Source: Methylophilus aquaticus
Lineage (GTDB): Bacteria; Pseudomonadota; Gammaproteobacteria; Burkholderiales; Methylophilaceae
DNA: 64,000 nucleotides
Assembly (NCBI RefSeq): GCF_030769565.1
Contig: NZ_JAVCAP010000022.1
Span: forward strand, 62,001 to 126,000
Direction of reading: 5' to 3'
Below, piece by piece: positions 1-9,224 of this stretch. The notes under the pieces were generated by a model that searched no databases, had not been told where the DNA came from, and worked only from the letters and a program-made list of their open reading frames with translations. How positions within the stretch are numbered: the first letter of the stretch is position 1; each line of letters begins with the position of its first letter. Position numbers and translations under genes: made by a program.

Positions 1-787
1 TGTCAAAAAATACGACGCGTTTGTTTTTACCAAACCCAGTGAAATAGGCATTGCCATGTCCTGAACGTGTTGAACCATCCATCACAAACAAGCCCTGGCT
101 GGCAAATCCGCATTTCTGCATCAGTGCTTCAATCCTGTTTTTCAGGCCGTGGTCTTCTAGCGGGGAAAATTTATTAAACAGCGGTGCAATCCAGGTTGGG
201 TACACAGCCAGCATAAACAGGTTGAATACACTCCATACTACCCATAGGTAGAACCACCACCCGCTGCCTGTACTTTGCATCAGCCATAGTGCGACCAGCA
301 GAATGGGGCCGCCCAGCAGTAAACCAACCAGGGTATGCTTGATCAGGTCATTAAAAAACATTCCGCGCGACATTTTATTGAAGCCAAACCGCGCATCCAC
401 ATTAAAGGTCTGGATGTAGTCAAATGGCAGTGTGGCAAGGCTAGAAAGCAGCATGGCAGAGCAGACCACCAGTGCGCCACGCACAATCTCATGTGAAGGC
501 AGCCATTGCTGCCACACATTGTCCAGTAATTGCAAAATACCACCGAGCGTCAGTGCCAGCAGGATAAAAGACTCCATGATGGTCTCACTTAAGCGGAGTT
601 TGACTTTGGCTGTTGTATAGTCTGCTGCGCGTTGATGTGCCTCCAGGCCGATCGTTTGACTAAAGGCTTGTGGCACCTGATGACGGTGACTTTCGATGTG
701 GCGAATGTGGCGCATGCCCAGCCAGATTCTGATGAATAAGCTGATCGCAATCAGGGCAACGAATATTTGTGTGAAGAGTGCTGACAT
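1..787 (-). CDS. M48 family metallopeptidase (Ste24/CAAX prenyl protease 1-like), 3' part outside window
   Basis: An open frame runs leftward from an ATG at 785-787 to the window edge with no stop, giving 262 codons of a partial protein. It starts with a hydrophobic segment (MSALFTQIFVALIAI), then a charged stretch with histidines, then several more hydrophobic segments around residues 60-170. It ends in a region containing VMDGSTRSGHGNAYFTGFG. This is the pattern of the peptidase M48 N-terminal domain followed by the start of the catalytic domain of Ste24-type zinc proteases, where SxxNAxxxG-like residues precede the HExxH motif. HExxH itself would lie beyond the left edge, so catalytic competence cannot be checked. 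In bacteria such inner-membrane proteases are thought to act in envelope protein quality control. It is divergent from orn. Confidence 0.75.
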   Translation of the reverse strand, partial: MSALFTQIFVALIAISLFIRIWLGMRHIRHIESHRHQVPQAFSQTIGLEAHQRAADYTTAKVKLRLSETIMESFILLALTLGGILQLLDNVWQQWLPSHEIVRGALVVCSAMLLSSLATLPFDYIQTFNVDARFGFNKMSRGMFFNDLIKHTLVGLLLGGPILLVALWLMQSTGSGWWFYLWVVWSVFNLFMLAVYPTWIAPLFNKFSPLEDHGLKNRIEALMQKCGFASQGLFVMDGSTRSGHGNAYFTGFGKNKRVVFFD

Positions 788-908
788 AACCTTATGTGTA
801 ATATGTAAATGTTACTAAAGACCTATTTTGATGGATTTATACCCACCTTGTTCAATGAACTGAATATAATGTCTCATTTTAATGGAAATCATGACAAGAG
901 GGACGCAA

Positions 909-1475
909 TTGGCGAATAATCAGGATTATTTAATCTGGCTGGACATGGAAATGAGTGGTTTGCAGCCAGACAGCGACCGTATTTTGGAGTTGGCAGCCGT
1001 GGTGACTGACGCACAATTGAATATTGTGGCTGAATCACCGGTGTTGGTGGTGTATCAATCAGATGCCGTATTGGATGGCATGGATGCCTGGAACAAGGGG
1101 ACGCATGGTCGTAGCGGGTTGATCGATAAAGTCAAAGCTTCCACGCTGGACGAAGAGGCCGCGACCGATGCCATGTTGAGTTTTCTAAAAGCACATGTGC
1201 CGGCAGGTAAGTCACCCATGTGTGGTAACTCAATCTGTCAGGACAGAAGATTTATGGCGCGTTATATGCCGCGTCTGGAGCAGTTTTTTCACTACCGCAA
1301 TCTCGACGTCAGCGTATTTAAAGAGTTGGCGCGTCGCTGGCGTCCGGATATTTACAGCGGTTTCAAGAAAGCCAGTCGACATGAAGCCCTGGCTGATATT
1401 TATGAGTCTATCGATGAGCTCAAATATTACCGTGAACATTTTTTGATCATGACAGCCCCGGCAAAAGCCGAGTAA
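909..1475 (+). CDS. orn: Oligoribonuclease
   Basis: 3'-to-5' exoribonuclease of the DEDDh family that degrades 2-5-nt RNA fragments, the last step of mRNA decay. The DED residues appear in [11 protein letters not shown] (Exo I), [10 protein letters not shown] (Exo II) and the final YYREHF region (Exo III), and the protein matches the usual length of about 180 aa. Start choice: in-frame ATGs exist at 882 and 891 but neither has a ribosome binding site. The TTG at 909 has AGAGGGA five bases upstream and gives [10 protein letters not shown], which lines up with the family N-terminus, so I use it (188 aa); the ATG at 882 would give 197 aa. The gene stands alone, divergent from the M48 protease and convergent with glgA. 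Confidence 0.93.
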   Translation: MANNQDYLIWLDMEMSGLQPDSDRILELAAVVTDAQLNIVAESPVLVVYQSDAVLDGMDAWNKGTHGRSGLIDKVKASTLDEEAATDAMLSFLKAHVPAGKSPMCGNSICQDRRFMARYMPRLEQFFHYRNLDVSVFKELARRWRPDIYSGFKKASRHEALADIYESIDELKYYREHFLIMTAPAKAE

Positions 1476-1511
1476 CCAAAAGCAGAGTAACGTAGACCTC
1501 AGATAAAAAAA

Positions 1512-1529
1512 GACGCCTAAAAAGGCGTC
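1512..1529 (-). terminator. Rho-independent terminator of glgA
   Basis: Read leftward there is a 7-bp perfect stem (GACGCCT/AGGCGTC) with an AAAA/TTTT loop followed by seven T residues. It lies about 100 bases past the glgA stop. On the + strand the A tract precedes the stem, so it would be a poor terminator for orn. Confidence 0.8.
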
Positions 1530-1627
1530 CTGAGGGAGGAGAAGTTAGCTTTGGAGAAGCTTGAGTAGATATAAGCATCTTCTGTGCCAACTTACATTCC
1601 CTTTTGAGTCCAGTATTTCCCAGTTTT

Positions 1628-3079
1628 TTAATGCTTAAACATCCTTTGGTAGAGTGTTAAATAGTGTTTTGCACTGGTTTTCCAGCTGACATCCTGCTTC
1701 ATGGCCTGCTTTTGCAATTGCTGCCAGTGACCAAAATTGGCATGCATTCGGATGGCTTGTTGTAATGTGACCAAAAGTGTCGAGGCCGTGTTTTCGGGTA
1801 ACACAAAACCGGTCATATTATGTGGCAACTTCCCATCCTCCGTGACTGTTCCACCACTGACTGAGTCCGCCAACCCGCCTGTATTCGCGACGACAGGAAT
1901 CGTTCCGTAGCGTAATCCATACATTTGGTTTAATCCGCAAGGCTCAAAGCGGGAAGGCATCACGAAAATATCTACTCCTGCCATCATGCGGTGCGAGAGT
2001 GGCTCGTTGTATCCTATGGTCGCCGAAACTTTTCCTGGATAACGCTGCATCAATCCCAGAAAGTCTTGTTCTAGCTTGGGTTCACCACCTCCCAGTATTG
2101 CCAACTGACAACCTTGCTCAATCAGTGCTTGCGCGATCTCTAACAGCAGGTCCAGACCCTTTTGATGGGTCAGCCGACTGACCACACCAAGTAAAGGGCA
2201 GTTTGCATCCTTGTTTAATCCGAGTTCTTCTTGCAATATCTGTTTTACCTTGGCCTTGTTGCCCAGTTTTTTCTCACTGTAATGGACTGGAAGATGTACA
2301 TCTTGAGACGGATCCCAAGCTTGAGTATCAATCCCGTTAAGAATGCCTGTCAAGGCTCTGGCTCGGTGTTGCAAAAGACCCTGAAAACCAAAGCCAAATT
2401 GCTCTGTTTGGATTTCTCTGGCATAGGTCGGACTTACCGTGCACAGAGCATCCGCATAATAGAGACCTGCTTTCATGAAGGATACGTGTCCGAAGAACTC
2501 GTATCCTTCGGGCTGAAAATCACGATCATTTAATGTCAGTCTATGGCGCCAGTCAGGATGAAAATTGCCCTGGAATGCTATATTGTGAATGCTGAATGCA
2601 GACTTTACAGAGCTGCCCATCTGCTTTAAGTAATAAGGAACCAAGCCGGTTTGCCAGTCATTACAATGGACAACATCTGCCTGCCAGTCAAGTAAGTTGT
2701 TTTTATTCGCCAGAATTGCAGCGACTTTAGAAAGCACTCCAAATCGCAGGGGATTGTCTTGCCAATCCCCATGTTGGGGGTGATGGTAAGGGCTGCCATC
2801 ACGATCATAGAGCGCAGGTTGATCCACGAGAATCAGCGGGATATTGGTGCCTGGTAATGTTGTTTGGTATAGCTCACAGTCAATATCGTTAAATACTTTA
2901 AGGCCTCCCAGTCGTTTAGCTGGTGTACATTGTGACCGTATTCCTCGATAGGCTGGTAGTACAATATGGATATCCACTCCTAAAGATCTGAGTGCAATTG
3001 GCAAAGCACCACTTACATCTGCCAAGCCACCAGTCTTAATCAAGGGGAAAACTTCAGAAGTAACAAATAATAAGCGCAA
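1628..3079 (-). CDS. glgA: Glycogen synthase (ADP-glucose type)
   Basis: GT5-family glycosyltransferase that extends alpha-1,4-glucan chains from ADP-glucose in the cytoplasm. The protein has the N-terminal ADP-glucose-binding signature LFVTSEVFPLIKTGGLADV (KxGGLADV) and, near the C-terminus, the GT-B retaining motif SRFEPCGLNQMYGLRYG and the TGGLADSV segment. The open frame extends to an ATG at 3142. However, the 21 extra residues do not fit the family N-terminus, and a TACAAT element (-10 like, minus strand, 3154-3149) sits directly before that ATG. I prefer a TTG at 3079 preceded by AAAGAGAA, giving 483 aa (family about 480). No other glg gene is in the window. The gene diverges from fluC. 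Confidence 0.92.
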   Translation of the reverse strand: MRLLFVTSEVFPLIKTGGLADVSGALPIALRSLGVDIHIVLPAYRGIRSQCTPAKRLGGLKVFNDIDCELYQTTLPGTNIPLILVDQPALYDRDGSPYHHPQHGDWQDNPLRFGVLSKVAAILANKNNLLDWQADVVHCNDWQTGLVPYYLKQMGSSVKSAFSIHNIAFQGNFHPDWRHRLTLNDRDFQPEGYEFFGHVSFMKAGLYYADALCTVSPTYAREIQTEQFGFGFQGLLQHRARALTGILNGIDTQAWDPSQDVHLPVHYSEKKLGNKAKVKQILQEELGLNKDANCPLLGVVSRLTHQKGLDLLLEIAQALIEQGCQLAILGGGEPKLEQDFLGLMQRYPGKVSATIGYNEPLSHRMMAGVDIFVMPSRFEPCGLNQMYGLRYGTIPVVANTGGLADSVSGGTVTEDGKLPHNMTGFVLPENTASTLLVTLQQAIRMHANFGHWQQLQKQAMKQDVSWKTSAKHYLTLYQRMFKH

Positions 3080-3172
3080 GGGGTTCTCTTTAATGGGACG
3101 AAAGCATCGGGGCGCCAATAAAATAGCCTGTTTATGATACATTGCATTATTGTATTTTAGAAGGGACGTGAG

Positions 3173-3556
3173 ATGAAATTTTGGATGGCCGTTGGCTTAG
3201 GCGCGGCTCTGGGGGCATGGGTGAGATGGGGATTAACTACCTGGCTTAATGCGGTGGGTGTGATTCCATTAGGTACGTTTTTGGCGAATGCCATTGGTGG
3301 TTTTTTAATGGGTGTTGTGCTTGGTTTTTTTCAGTTCATCCCTCAACTTTCACCAGAATGGCGACTGTTTATAGCAACAGGCTTTCTGGGTGGATTAACA
3401 ACATTTTCAACATTCTCCGCGCAAGCATTTGAGTTGCTACAAAAACAGGCATACATGTGGGCCATGCTGTATGTTCTGGCGCACGTAGTGGCATCCATAC
3501 TGTTGACGATGCTGGGCTATTGGATGGTCATGCGTTGGCATTCTGCCCCATTGTAA
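3173..3556 (+). CDS. fluC: Fluoride ion channel Fluc/CrcB
   Basis: Small inner-membrane protein that exports fluoride as an antiparallel dimer. The 127-aa sequence has four hydrophobic segments and the family motif GGLTTFSTFSAQ (residues about 74-85), which contains the Phe-box and channel-lining residues. An early Gly/Arg region (GAALGAWVRWGLTT) and the NAIGGFLMG segment with its pore Asn also fit. The start ATG has AAGGGACG upstream. Only about 90 bases separate it from the glgA start chosen here, and I see no fluoride riboswitch in that space. Confidence 0.93.
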   Translation: MKFWMAVGLGAALGAWVRWGLTTWLNAVGVIPLGTFLANAIGGFLMGVVLGFFQFIPQLSPEWRLFIATGFLGGLTTFSTFSAQAFELLQKQAYMWAMLYVLAHVVASILLTMLGYWMVMRWHSAPL

Positions 3557-3586
3557 CGTTGGGTTGAAGTATTTCTCTCAATAAAA

Positions 3587-3612
3587 AAGAGGGCCAGGTG
3601 GCCCTCTTTTTC
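3587..3612. terminator. Bidirectional terminator between fluC and rne
   Basis: A perfect 7-bp stem GAGGGCC/GGCCCTC with loop AGGT (3589-3606) is flanked by A6 on the left and T5 on the right, so it can end both fluC (rightward) and rne (leftward). Confidence 0.85.
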
Positions 3613-3639
3613 TTGGTGTTGCACCTAACTAACGGGTGT

Positions 3640-6282
3640 TTATTTCTGGGTTTCTACCATTACTAATGGGGCTTCACCTGCAGCGACTTCATCTCCCTTT
3701 TTCCATTTTGGAGGTGCCTGACGTGTTTTCTTGGCTTTAGCCGGTGCTGCAACTGTTTCGCTTGGTGTTGCCACGGCTTTAGTTTCTACCAGTTGAATAC
3801 CGTCATCAATCTTGGCTGCTTTTGCTGCAGGTTTGTTTTTACCGCGCACAGGTTTTTTCTTGGGTTCTACAGCTTTTTCAGGGCTTGCAGTCTCTGCAAC
3901 GGCAGCGGCTATTTCAACCATCTCTATTGCAGGCTTATCTGCGGCGGTTTTAGCCGCTGCTTCACTGCCTTTACCGCGAGATTTTCCACCACGTGAGCGG
4001 CTACGTGCAGGCTTGGTCACTTCTGCAGTAGATGCAGCATCTGTGTTTGCAGCTTCAGCATTTTCCGACACGCGTTCTTTTGCGGTAGCGACTTCAGGCA
4101 CATCAGTTTTTGCAATTGCGACAACCTGCTCTATATGCGTTGCTGGCATTGTCAGTTCTGTTACATTCACAAGAGGCTGTGTCTGTTCATTCACTACGAT
4201 GGGTTGTGTTGACTCGGCACTCACTGCCTGATCATCCCGCTGGCGACGATCACGGCGGCCATGACGGTTGCGTCGACTACCGCGTTCACCACGCTCCTGG
4301 CGCGCTTCACCGGTTTGTGAAGTCAAGACAGGGGCTTGTTGCTGGTCAGGTTTATTAGCTTCCGCTGCTGGTTGACGCTCTTTATTGAACTGCTTGTCAT
4401 GTACCGGCCTATCCTGTTTCGTCTTGTGCGCAGCCTGATCAGCGGGTCTCTCAGATTTCTCTGTACGGTCACCGCGCTCTTGCTGGCGTTCACGCTGTTT
4501 GTCACGACGGTTGCGGTTTTTATTGCGGTCACGACTTTGCTCGCGTGCTTCACGCACCGGTTTGGTGGTTTCTTCAACCTCTGGTTTTTCTTCCATACCT
4601 AACCAGGATTTGATTACGCCAAACAGCGACTTTTTCGCTGCGACAGGGGCTGGCTTTTCTTCTACAATAGGCGCTGCAGTGGCGGGTGTGATCCCTTTCA
4701 CTACGGCTTCTGCTTTTGCCGGTGCGGCCGGTTGTTGCAAGTTATGCTGGTAGTCAGACTCAGTTGGCAGGTCCACCATTTTGTAGCTGGCCTGCGCGGT
4801 TTCTTCATTGACATCATCATGACGGATACGCGTAATATTGTAATTTGGGGTTTCCATGTGGATATTGGGAATCAACACTACTTCAACGCCCGTACGTTGT
4901 TCAATTTTGTGAATATCTGCACGTTTTTCATTCAACAGGAAAGTCGCAGCTTCAACAGGCAGTTGTACCTGAATAATTGCGCTGTTGTCCTTCATTGCTT
5001 CTTCTTGTGTGATGCGCAGAATATGCAAAGCAGTGGATTCGATACCACGGATGTGTCCTGTGCCGTTACAGCGTGGACAGGTCGCATGGTTGGTTTCACC
5101 CAGGCTAGGGCGCAAGCGCTGACGCGAGAGCTCCAGCAGGCCAAAGCGCGAAATCTTGCCCATTTGCACGCGAGCACGGTCATGATGCAGGGCATCCCGC
5201 AAGGCGTTTTCTACCTCACGCTGGTTACGCTGGACTTCCATATCAATAAAGTCAATGACGACCAGGCCACCCAGGTCGCGCAGACGCATTTGACGCGCCA
5301 CTTCTTCAGCCGCTTCGAGGTTGGTATTGAACGCTGTTTGTTCAATATCTGACCCTTTGATTGAGCGGCCAGAGTTGACATCGATCGATACCAGCGCTTC
5401 GGTATGGTCAATTACAATCGCACCCCCTGAAGGCAGGCGCACTTCGCGTGCAAATGCCGTTTCAATCTGATGCTCAATCTGGAAGCGGGAAAACAGCGGA
5501 ATTTCATCCTGATACAGTTTGACGCGCGCAACATTGCCCGGCATCACGTGGTTCATGAACTGTACCGCCTGTTCATGGACATCCACGGTGTCAATCAGGA
5601 TTTCACCGATATCGGCACTGAAATAATCGCGGATCGCACGAATCACCAAGCTACCTTCCTGATAAATCAGGTAGGCGCCCGGCTGGAAGTTAGAGGCATC
5701 CTCAATGGCTTTCCACAGTTGGGTCAGGTAGTTCAGATCCCACTGCAGTTCTTCAGCATTGCGTCCGATACCGGCCGTACGCGCAATAATGCTCATGCCG
5801 TTAGGGATTTCCAGTTGTGCCATGGTGTCGCGCAATTCATTGCGCTCTTCACCTTCTACCCGGCGCGAAACACCACCGCCACGCGGGTTGTTTGGCATCA
5901 ATACCAGATAACGACCTGCCAGCGAGATAAACGTAGTCAGGGCAGCGCCTTTGCTACCACGTTCGTCTTTGTCGACCTGCACAATGACTTCCTGACCTTC
6001 TTTGATCACATCCTGAATACGGGCGCGGCCAGCGTCCGGTTTGTCCTGGAAATAGCTGCGCGAAATCTCTTTAAAAGGCAAAAAGCCGTGTCTGTCAGTA
6101 CCATAGTCGACAAACGCGGCTTCCAGTGAGGGCTCAATACGGGTGATCACCCCTTTGTAGATATTGCTTTTACGCTGCTCTTTGCCAGCATGTTCAATAT
6201 CCAGGTCAATCAGTTTTTGTCCATCGACGATAGCAACGCGCAACTCTTCAGATTGCGTTGCATTAAACAACATTCTTTTCAT
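3640..6282 (-). CDS. rne: Ribonuclease E
   Basis: Essential endoribonuclease that starts mRNA decay and matures rRNA and tRNA; its C-terminal half normally scaffolds a degradosome. The 880-aa protein begins [17 protein letters not shown]. It then has an S1 domain (about residues 35-120), the RNase H/DNase I-like catalytic part with [10 protein letters not shown] and [10 protein letters not shown] carrying the two magnesium-binding aspartates, and the zinc-link motif CPRCNGTGH. The long C-terminal tail is rich in Arg, Glu, Ala and Pro, low-complexity and probably disordered. The frame could extend 22 codons upstream, but the ATG at 6282 has AAGGAG at ideal spacing and gives the conserved N-terminus. 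It diverges from rluC, as in many proteobacteria. Confidence 0.96.
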   Translation of the reverse strand: MKRMLFNATQSEELRVAIVDGQKLIDLDIEHAGKEQRKSNIYKGVITRIEPSLEAAFVDYGTDRHGFLPFKEISRSYFQDKPDAGRARIQDVIKEGQEVIVQVDKDERGSKGAALTTFISLAGRYLVLMPNNPRGGGVSRRVEGEERNELRDTMAQLEIPNGMSIIARTAGIGRNAEELQWDLNYLTQLWKAIEDASNFQPGAYLIYQEGSLVIRAIRDYFSADIGEILIDTVDVHEQAVQFMNHVMPGNVARVKLYQDEIPLFSRFQIEHQIETAFAREVRLPSGGAIVIDHTEALVSIDVNSGRSIKGSDIEQTAFNTNLEAAEEVARQMRLRDLGGLVVIDFIDMEVQRNQREVENALRDALHHDRARVQMGKISRFGLLELSRQRLRPSLGETNHATCPRCNGTGHIRGIESTALHILRITQEEAMKDNSAIIQVQLPVEAATFLLNEKRADIHKIEQRTGVEVVLIPNIHMETPNYNITRIRHDDVNEETAQASYKMVDLPTESDYQHNLQQPAAPAKAEAVVKGITPATAAPIVEEKPAPVAAKKSLFGVIKSWLGMEEKPEVEETTKPVREAREQSRDRNKNRNRRDKQRERQQERGDRTEKSERPADQAAHKTKQDRPVHDKQFNKERQPAAEANKPDQQQAPVLTSQTGEARQERGERGSRRNRHGRRDRRQRDDQAVSAESTQPIVVNEQTQPLVNVTELTMPATHIEQVVAIAKTDVPEVATAKERVSENAEAANTDAASTAEVTKPARSRSRGGKSRGKGSEAAAKTAADKPAIEMVEIAAAVAETASPEKAVEPKKKPVRGKNKPAAKAAKIDDGIQLVETKAVATPSETVAAPAKAKKTRQAPPKWKKGDEVAAGEAPLVMVETQK

Positions 6283-6916
6283 ATATGACTCCTTGCGAAG
6301 TCGCAGAATGCATGAGGGACAAGGCGGGCCGGGTTGGCTGGCAACCACCGGAAATTAACGTAAAGCACACGGATGACTCATGCCATTGATCGCTATCGTG
6401 GACAGTGGTGACCATAGACAGTGGTGACAAGGTGCAACTTTGTACATCATGTGATATTGACGCTACCAGTTTGGATAAGGCATCGAGCGGTCACATGGTT
6501 CTGAAAGGGAGTTGATAAAGGTAAACCTTGCATGACGCAATGCGCCTGATGCGAGTGTCTGTCTACCGGATTCAAAATAAAAACCCTATGCAGAGATTAA
6601 ATTCGTTAAAATTCAGGTTTGGCAACGCCAAGCTCATGTCGTTAATTATTCTGCGAGAGCTTTCGCGTGTGTAATTTCTAAATTTGTTATCGCTACTTGA
6701 TGGCGAGCGGTATTCACCAAAAATTTTGTTTACTTCTGCTTCCGGTCAACTTTATTTTTGGCCATCCGTTGATTTTTGGCCAATCATTGGCTGGCGTGTC
6801 CGGGCTTTTTAATCAAGGCATTGCGATGTTATCGCGATTGCATCTGCCGACACCACGGAACCAGAATTTCGACAGTATATCCATAAGTCAAGATAAAGCA
6901 AAGCACGACCTTAACC
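6283..6916. promoter_or_regulatory. rne leader and rne/rluC divergent control region
   Basis: About 630 bases without a convincing gene separate the divergent rne and rluC starts. In other proteobacteria rne has a long 5' leader through which RNase E represses its own mRNA; a similar role here is inferred from position only. A 12-bp direct repeat GACAGTGGTGAC occurs at 6401-6412 and 6417-6428. The stretch 6700-6910 is open in one frame, but without a ribosome site or family-like sequence I do not call it. Confidence 0.4.
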
Positions 6917-8065
6917 ATGCAAATGAATTCCCGACACATAAAAACAGTCTCAGCGAATACGGTTGATACGACGTCCAGTAATCAGGCTCCCGCCTCTGGC
7001 GATAAACCCGCTAGCGATCGTGCCACGCTATTGCGTGTAGATGAAGGGTCGGAAACCCAGCGCATAGATAATTATCTGACTAAAGTGCTGAAGGGCGTAC
7101 CCAAAAGCCATGTTTACCGTATTTTGCGTAGTGGAGAAGTACGGGTCAATAAAAAGCGTATCAGCGCCGATTATCGTCTGCAGTTGGGAGACGAGGTGCG
7201 CGTGCCGCCTATTCGGATGTCAATGCCCAGTGCGAACATGAGTGCGCCTGCCTATGTGAAGCCCAGGCTTGCGGATATGGTTATTTATGAAGATGATGCC
7301 ATGCTGGCTTTGAACAAGCCGGCGGGCATGGCTGTACATGGAGGTAGCGGCATCAGTCTGGGTGTGATTGAGCAATTGCGTCTGGAAAGGCCGCAGGCCA
7401 AGTTTCTCGAACTGGTGCATCGACTTGATCGTGAAACCTCGGGTGTATTAATGATTGCCAAAAAGCGTTCGGCATTGACCGCCTTGCATGAGGCTATGCG
7501 CCATCATCATATGGATAAACGCTATGTGATGCTGGTGCAAGGTCACTGGCAAGATAAAACGAAGAAAGTATCACTGGATTTACAAAAGTATGTCACCGAG
7601 TCGGGTGAGCGGCGTGTGCAAGTGGTGGATATGCCTTTGCTCACAGATACACCGGGTGCGCGTAAGTCAGTCAAAACAGCGGGAATTGCTGCAAAACAGC
7701 AGGCAGCACGCGGCAAATTTGAAGTTGAAACTCAAACCTCAGAGACATGGTTTTATTTGCAGCAGCATATTGGTCCTTACAGCTTTTTACAGGCAAAACT
7801 GATTACTGGTCGTACGCATCAGCTCAGGGTACAGTTGTCGCATTTGGGCTTCCCGATCGTGGGAGATGATAAATATGGTGATTTCACTTTGAACAAACAA
7901 TTGCTCAAACAGGGGCTCAAACGGATGTTTTTACATTCGAGCGAGACCCGAATTGCGCATCCATTAACGGGTGAAGCCTTACACCTGATTGCAAGTTTGC
8001 CCGTTGATCTCGACACATTTTTGCAACAGCAGCGTCAATTACACACAGACTCTTCAGAAAAATAA
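6917..8065 (+). CDS. rluC: 23S rRNA pseudouridine synthase RluC
   Basis: Modifies uridines 955, 2504 and 2580 of 23S rRNA in the E. coli system. The protein has an S4-type RNA-binding domain (about residues 45-105, with KSHVYRILRSGEVRVNKKR), then the RluA-family catalytic domain with ELVHRLDRETSGVLMIAKK, which contains the catalytic aspartate, and the late motif TGRTHQLRVQLSHLGFPIVGD. At 382 aa it is a little longer than E. coli RluC because of a polar N-terminus. Two close ATGs (6917, 6923) could serve as start. The next gene follows after 14 bases, so it probably heads the rluC-HAD-Rieske-(sppA) transcript. Confidence 0.92.
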   Translation: MQMNSRHIKTVSANTVDTTSSNQAPASGDKPASDRATLLRVDEGSETQRIDNYLTKVLKGVPKSHVYRILRSGEVRVNKKRISADYRLQLGDEVRVPPIRMSMPSANMSAPAYVKPRLADMVIYEDDAMLALNKPAGMAVHGGSGISLGVIEQLRLERPQAKFLELVHRLDRETSGVLMIAKKRSALTALHEAMRHHHMDKRYVMLVQGHWQDKTKKVSLDLQKYVTESGERRVQVVDMPLLTDTPGARKSVKTAGIAAKQQAARGKFEVETQTSETWFYLQQHIGPYSFLQAKLITGRTHQLRVQLSHLGFPIVGDDKYGDFTLNKQLLKQGLKRMFLHSSETRIAHPLTGEALHLIASLPVDLDTFLQQQRQLHTDSSEK

Positions 8066-8079
8066 CAGGCAATTAAAGT

Positions 8080-8739
8080 ATGGCAGTGAAACAATTTGAT
8101 TTGGTGGTGTGGGATTGGGACGGCACGATTGCCGACTCTACAGGCATGATTACACAGGCCTTGATCAGGGCCGCCGAAGAAACAGGGCTGCCGCCGCTCA
8201 CGGCAGAAAAAGTGCGCGGCATTATCGGATTAGGGTTGCGCGAGTCTATTCATGCTCTTTATGGAGATATTCCGCAAACGTTGGCACAGGACCTGGCGAC
8301 CGCCTATCACCGGCGTTACTATGCTGGGGAGAACGAGATTGTCATGTTTGAAGGCATTGCCGAGACGATTGCCGCGCTGGCACACCGCGGCTGCAAGCAG
8401 GCGGTGGCAACGGGTAAAGGGCGCAGAGGATTGGATGCAGCCTTGGCCAATACCGGGCTTGGCAGGTATTTTAGCGCAACTAAAACAGTGGATGAATGTT
8501 TTTCAAAGCCACACCCGCAAATGCTGGATGAGTTAATGGATGAACTGGTGGTGATGCCGCACCGTACACTGATGATTGGCGACTCACAATACGATATACA
8601 GATGGGTAAAAACGCAGATGTGAATACTGCTGCTGTTGCCTACGGCTCGCAAACAGCGGCACAATTACAGCAGTATTCACCGGGTCAGCTGTTTCAGGAT
8701 GTGGCAACATTGCGTCAATGGTTGCTGGAGCAGGTATGA
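8080..8739 (+). CDS. HAD-IA family hydrolase (phosphoglycolate phosphatase-like)
   Basis: Cytoplasmic haloacid-dehalogenase-type phosphatase, 219 aa. Motif I is VVWDWDGTIADST (nucleophile Asp; Trp replaces the usual Phe of DFDGT). Motif II is the AVATGKG region, motif III includes SKPHP, and motif IV is MIGDSQYDIQMGK. A helical cap domain lies between motifs I and II, the arrangement of the Gph/PGP group. A similar HAD protein often follows rluC in betaproteobacteria; its substrate is not known to me. The stop overlaps the start of the Rieske gene (ATGA), so the two are translationally coupled. Confidence 0.85.
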   Translation: MAVKQFDLVVWDWDGTIADSTGMITQALIRAAEETGLPPLTAEKVRGIIGLGLRESIHALYGDIPQTLAQDLATAYHRRYYAGENEIVMFEGIAETIAALAHRGCKQAVATGKGRRGLDAALANTGLGRYFSATKTVDECFSKPHPQMLDELMDELVVMPHRTLMIGDSQYDIQMGKNADVNTAAVAYGSQTAAQLQQYSPGQLFQDVATLRQWLLEQV

Positions 8740-9089
8740 CAGAGGTGCAAGAAGTGACGTTTGACAGTCATTTGCTGATTGAGAAGGGTGAGGGTCTGCG
8801 TTTTGCTATTCCGTTACTGGGGCCCCATGCGACGGGGTTTGCAGTGCGTTTTGAAGGCAATGTGTATGCTTATGTCAACCGTTGTGCGCATGTGCCGATA
8901 GAGCTGGATTGGGAGCACGGTAAGTTTTTTAACATGACACAAGAGTGGCTCATCTGTGCAACCCATGGTGCAATGTATGCACCACAAAGCGGACATTGTG
9001 TGATGGGGCCTTGTAAAGGTAAACATTTAAAAGGGATCCCGGTCTCGGAGCAAAATGGATTGGTTCGAATACATCTGGATCAGTTGTAG
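8736..9089 (+). CDS. Rieske [2Fe-2S] domain protein
   Basis: Small soluble protein of 117 aa made of a single Rieske fold. The cluster ligands are visible as C-x-H (RCAHVPIELDW) and C-x-x-H (LICATHGAMY), followed by GPCKGKHLKGIPV. There is no signal peptide or membrane segment, which suggests a ferredoxin-like electron carrier or a regulatory protein rather than a bc1 subunit. The start at 8736 overlaps the previous stop as ATGA and has GGAG seven bases upstream; an in-frame ATG at 8718 lies inside the HAD gene and is less likely. Its partner is unknown. Confidence 0.85.
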   Translation: MTEVQEVTFDSHLLIEKGEGLRFAIPLLGPHATGFAVRFEGNVYAYVNRCAHVPIELDWEHGKFFNMTQEWLICATHGAMYAPQSGHCVMGPCKGKHLKGIPVSEQNGLVRIHLDQL

Positions 9090-9224
9090 TCACGTCGTGC
9101 CCAGTGCTTCCCAACGCATATTTGCTGCACGCATAATCGAAGCAAACCATACGAAAGTTGTTAGAATATTTAAAGTCACTGATCATAAATTATTAATGCC
9201 AAAGTTATTGATGAAAGTAGAGCC

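Noticed and set aside
3080-3172. Fluoride riboswitch before fluC
   Set aside because: I looked for the conserved core and pseudoknot and found none; most of the space is occupied by the upstream end of the glgA frame.
3812-4602. Several frames opposite the rne C-terminal coding region
   Set aside because: They are antisense shadows of the Ala/Glu/Arg-rich rne tail with repetitive codons, not separate genes.
6697-6966. 89-codon frame upstream of rluC
   Set aside because: It overlaps the rluC start in another frame, has no ribosome site and lies in the rne/rluC control region.
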